Assembly (NCBI GenBank): GCA_000697055.1
Contig: JNDT01002323.1
Coordinates: 1-47,500, forward strand
From: Saksenaea vasiformis B4078
Lineage: Eukaryota > Mucoromycota > Mucoromycetes > Mucorales > Saksenaeaceae
Direction: 5' to 3'
DNA length: 47,500 nucleotides
A program made the position numbers and the translations under genes. Below, piece after piece: positions 45,610 to 47,500 of the stretch. Positions within the stretch are counted from its first letter, which is position 1. Each line of letters begins with the position of its first letter. Under the pieces are notes generated by a model, which saw nothing but the letters and a program-made list of their open reading frames with translations, was not told the origin of the DNA and did not search any database.

Positions 45610-47500
45610 CAGTAAAGGAAAAAGAAAAAGAATTAAACTCCTTTGAAGATTAGAGAAAGAAAAGAATTGGGTGAAAAACAACCTTGATGAAGCGCTATGG
45701 AAAGGTAAAATAATTTACCGGCAACGACACGTGAGTGCTACTTTTTTTTTTTCCCCAATTTTTACTTTTGGCTTTTGCTCCAGGCCCAACCAAACACCCG
45801 CCCCTAAATAGTACGATGACATCTTTCGGACCAAACGGATAGCTTCCGTGAAACCGAGCGATAGACCCCAATCCTTGTTCATGTCGATGAATTGTGGCGT
45901 TCTATGGGAACTAGAAGCCGATGTAAACATTGCTGTTGTTGCTTCAGAGAGGTCACGCGTCGTTGCAGCAACCCAACTTTTTGTTATGTGCCACAAACCA
46001 TATTTGACTTGCCATCAAAAAAAAAATTGAAACAGATAAAAGTTGTCTGTGTTCATTGGTCATTTACTAATCATGCATTTCCATCACTATGCCAGAAGAC
46101 AATAAACCGTGTTTTTTCTTTTATCTTTCTTGTGGAATGTTTCTAGCCATGGAAAAATAAGTAAATAAATAAGTTATGAGGTGAAGAAGTCTTGAAGATG
46201 GTGATGATTCCAAAAGTCACCAGATCAGTCCAGTTTTGGAGAAGGCTTTCCCTTTTGTAACCTAAATGGCCAAGCTGAAGCATAATACAGAAAATTCGAA
46301 GTTTGCATAACTGTTGCGTAGCCTGCGTTGCGTTTGGATGGCTATTTGTTCTGCTTGCTATGCTGCCATCCTACTTCAAGCGCTAGCACAATTCTATCGA
46401 ACGAAAAGTGTTTCTGAAGCGATGGCTTGGAAAGGTGTATCTCAAATAAGGAAAGTTGTTTATTTCGTCCGTAGCAATTCAAAGGAAAAAAAAAGAAAAA
46501 CAAGGTTTAAAAAGTTCCACTACCTCTAAAATGGAATGAAAACGTATTTTTTATTCAAAACGTTTTGTCTTGCAGGAAACGGAATGAAGATGAGAGCTCC
46601 GGGGTACTTGGCAAGGTCCTCTCTACTACTCATTTTACCGTAACGTGTCTGAACGAGAGGAGAGGAGAAAATTTGATTTGCAAGTCACCAACTTGCATTG
46701 GTCAAGCTAGAATAACTTATCTGGTTTAACGCTATATGGCTAAGACTGAGAGTTAGGGCATATGTGCTGCTTTTTTTTTATTCATTTTTATTTTCTCGAG
46801 ACAATGGCATGAAATAAGATCAAGTTGAAGGCCAAACTTGGACAAACACAGTAGGATTGTACAGCAAAGCATGAGAGTCACTTTATGCGAAACGAATGGT
46901 CCTTGGCTCCAAAGGGGGATTGTGTCTGTCTTTCTTTTACATGAGGGATATTAAACAGGTGGATTTTTTTTCCCTTTTTCCCCCGTTTCCTACCATGCAT
47001 TGGGTTTCATGTACAACTGATTGCCACCCACTTACAGAAAAAAAAAAAAAGAAAAAGTCAATAGACTTAGAAAAGAACAAGGGAGAAGAAACAATTGTTT
47101 GTTATTTATGTATGGTTAATGTGCCAATATATTCGACACATTGAAGGAAACATTTTTGTAAAATAAAGGATGCTAATCCCTACTTGAAAGAAAAAAAAAA
47201 GAACCTTAAGGATTAATTTGAAGCCTCTTTTGCGATGACTAGAAGAAAGAAAGAAAGAAAAAAACATGTTGTAATTAAATCGATCCTTCATTTTGCACCT
47301 GTGCTCTATCCAAACAACGAAAAAGCCAATGCTAAAATACACAAGTTAAAAAAAAGAATTCTGCCTGATGACGGTTAGAAACGTGTTAATGCCGACCTAT
47401 TTTCTTTCTTTTATCATACGATAATCATAACCGGGTCTCCCACTTACTCTATCACGTGTTTCTAGACAATAAGGAATGAAAAAGACGAGATTACTCTATG
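45610..47500. other. RBR upstream region, no further gene recognised
   Basis: 1.9 kb to the window end. The RBR promoter must be here; a CACGTG E-box lies at ~45728-45733, 120 bp before the start codon, and another at ~47453-47458. A 93-codon minus frame at 45715-45996 (reads SYYLGAGVWLGLEQKPKV) has no domain and no splice link to the RBR gene. Frames at 46314-46529 and 46896-47144 are unsupported. A/T homopolymer runs are common. Confidence 0.5.

Noticed and set aside
45715..45996. 93-codon minus frame upstream of the RBR gene as its first exon
   Set aside because: No GT-AG junction joins it in frame to the RBR start, and the frame ends in an A-run plus stop; more likely upstream non-coding sequence.

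Overview
The window looks like nuclear DNA of an early-diverging filamentous fungus, most likely Mucoromycota (Mucorales-type). The evidence is many short GT-AG introns (about 45-100 nt), fungal housekeeping genes with Mucoromycota-like architecture, and gene fragments resembling a repetitive uncharacterised family that I associate, from memory, with Mucoromycota genomes. The species cannot be fixed from sequence alone.

Layout. (1) 0.5-13.8 kb, minus strand: a cytochrome-b5-fused delta-9 fatty acid desaturase, then a complete VPS13 lipid-transfer protein gene of about 11.5 kb with many introns. (2) 13.8-15.7 kb: divergent promoter region. (3) 15.7-19.1 kb, plus strand: SET2 H3K36 methyltransferase (AWS-SET-postSET-WW-SRI) in nine exons. 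(4) 19.1-34.5 kb: repeat-rich, gene-poor island. It holds two inverted ~0.9 kb arms 5.5 kb apart (19.82-20.74 and 26.20-27.09 kb), degenerate members of a gene family carrying a PD-(D/E)XK-like motif, a zinc-knuckle-like protein gene, a dispersed 5'-end repeat, a 30-G homopolymer and an (AC)n microsatellite. (5) 34.6-38.8 kb, plus strand: a Jsn1/Puf1-type RNA-binding protein with two RRMs and PUF repeats. (6) 39.2-40.2 kb, minus: a bZIP transcription factor whose coiled coil is split by polyglutamine. (7) 41.5-42.4 kb, minus: an RNF5/RNF185-type membrane-anchored RING E3 ligase. (8) 43.2-45.6 kb, minus: an RNF216/TRIAD3-type RBR E3 ligase. (9) 45.6-47.5 kb: no gene recognised.

The solid genes are ordinary chromosomal ones and form no operon or obvious pathway, though two neighbouring genes are ubiquitin ligases and two earlier ones (desaturase, VPS13) concern membrane lipids. 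The part most likely to hold something undescribed is the 19-34 kb island: a nuclease-like motif in a degenerate, multi-copy gene family whose C-terminal end and 3' flank form the long inverted arms. Genes from 34 kb rightwards have introns packed with long homopolymer and simple-sequence runs, unlike the VPS13/SET2 side; this is either regional heterogeneity or an assembly join.

Exon coordinates are my manual splice predictions. For SET2, JSN1, bZIP, RNF5/185 and RBR genes the exon sums are exact multiples of three and join conserved motifs in frame.
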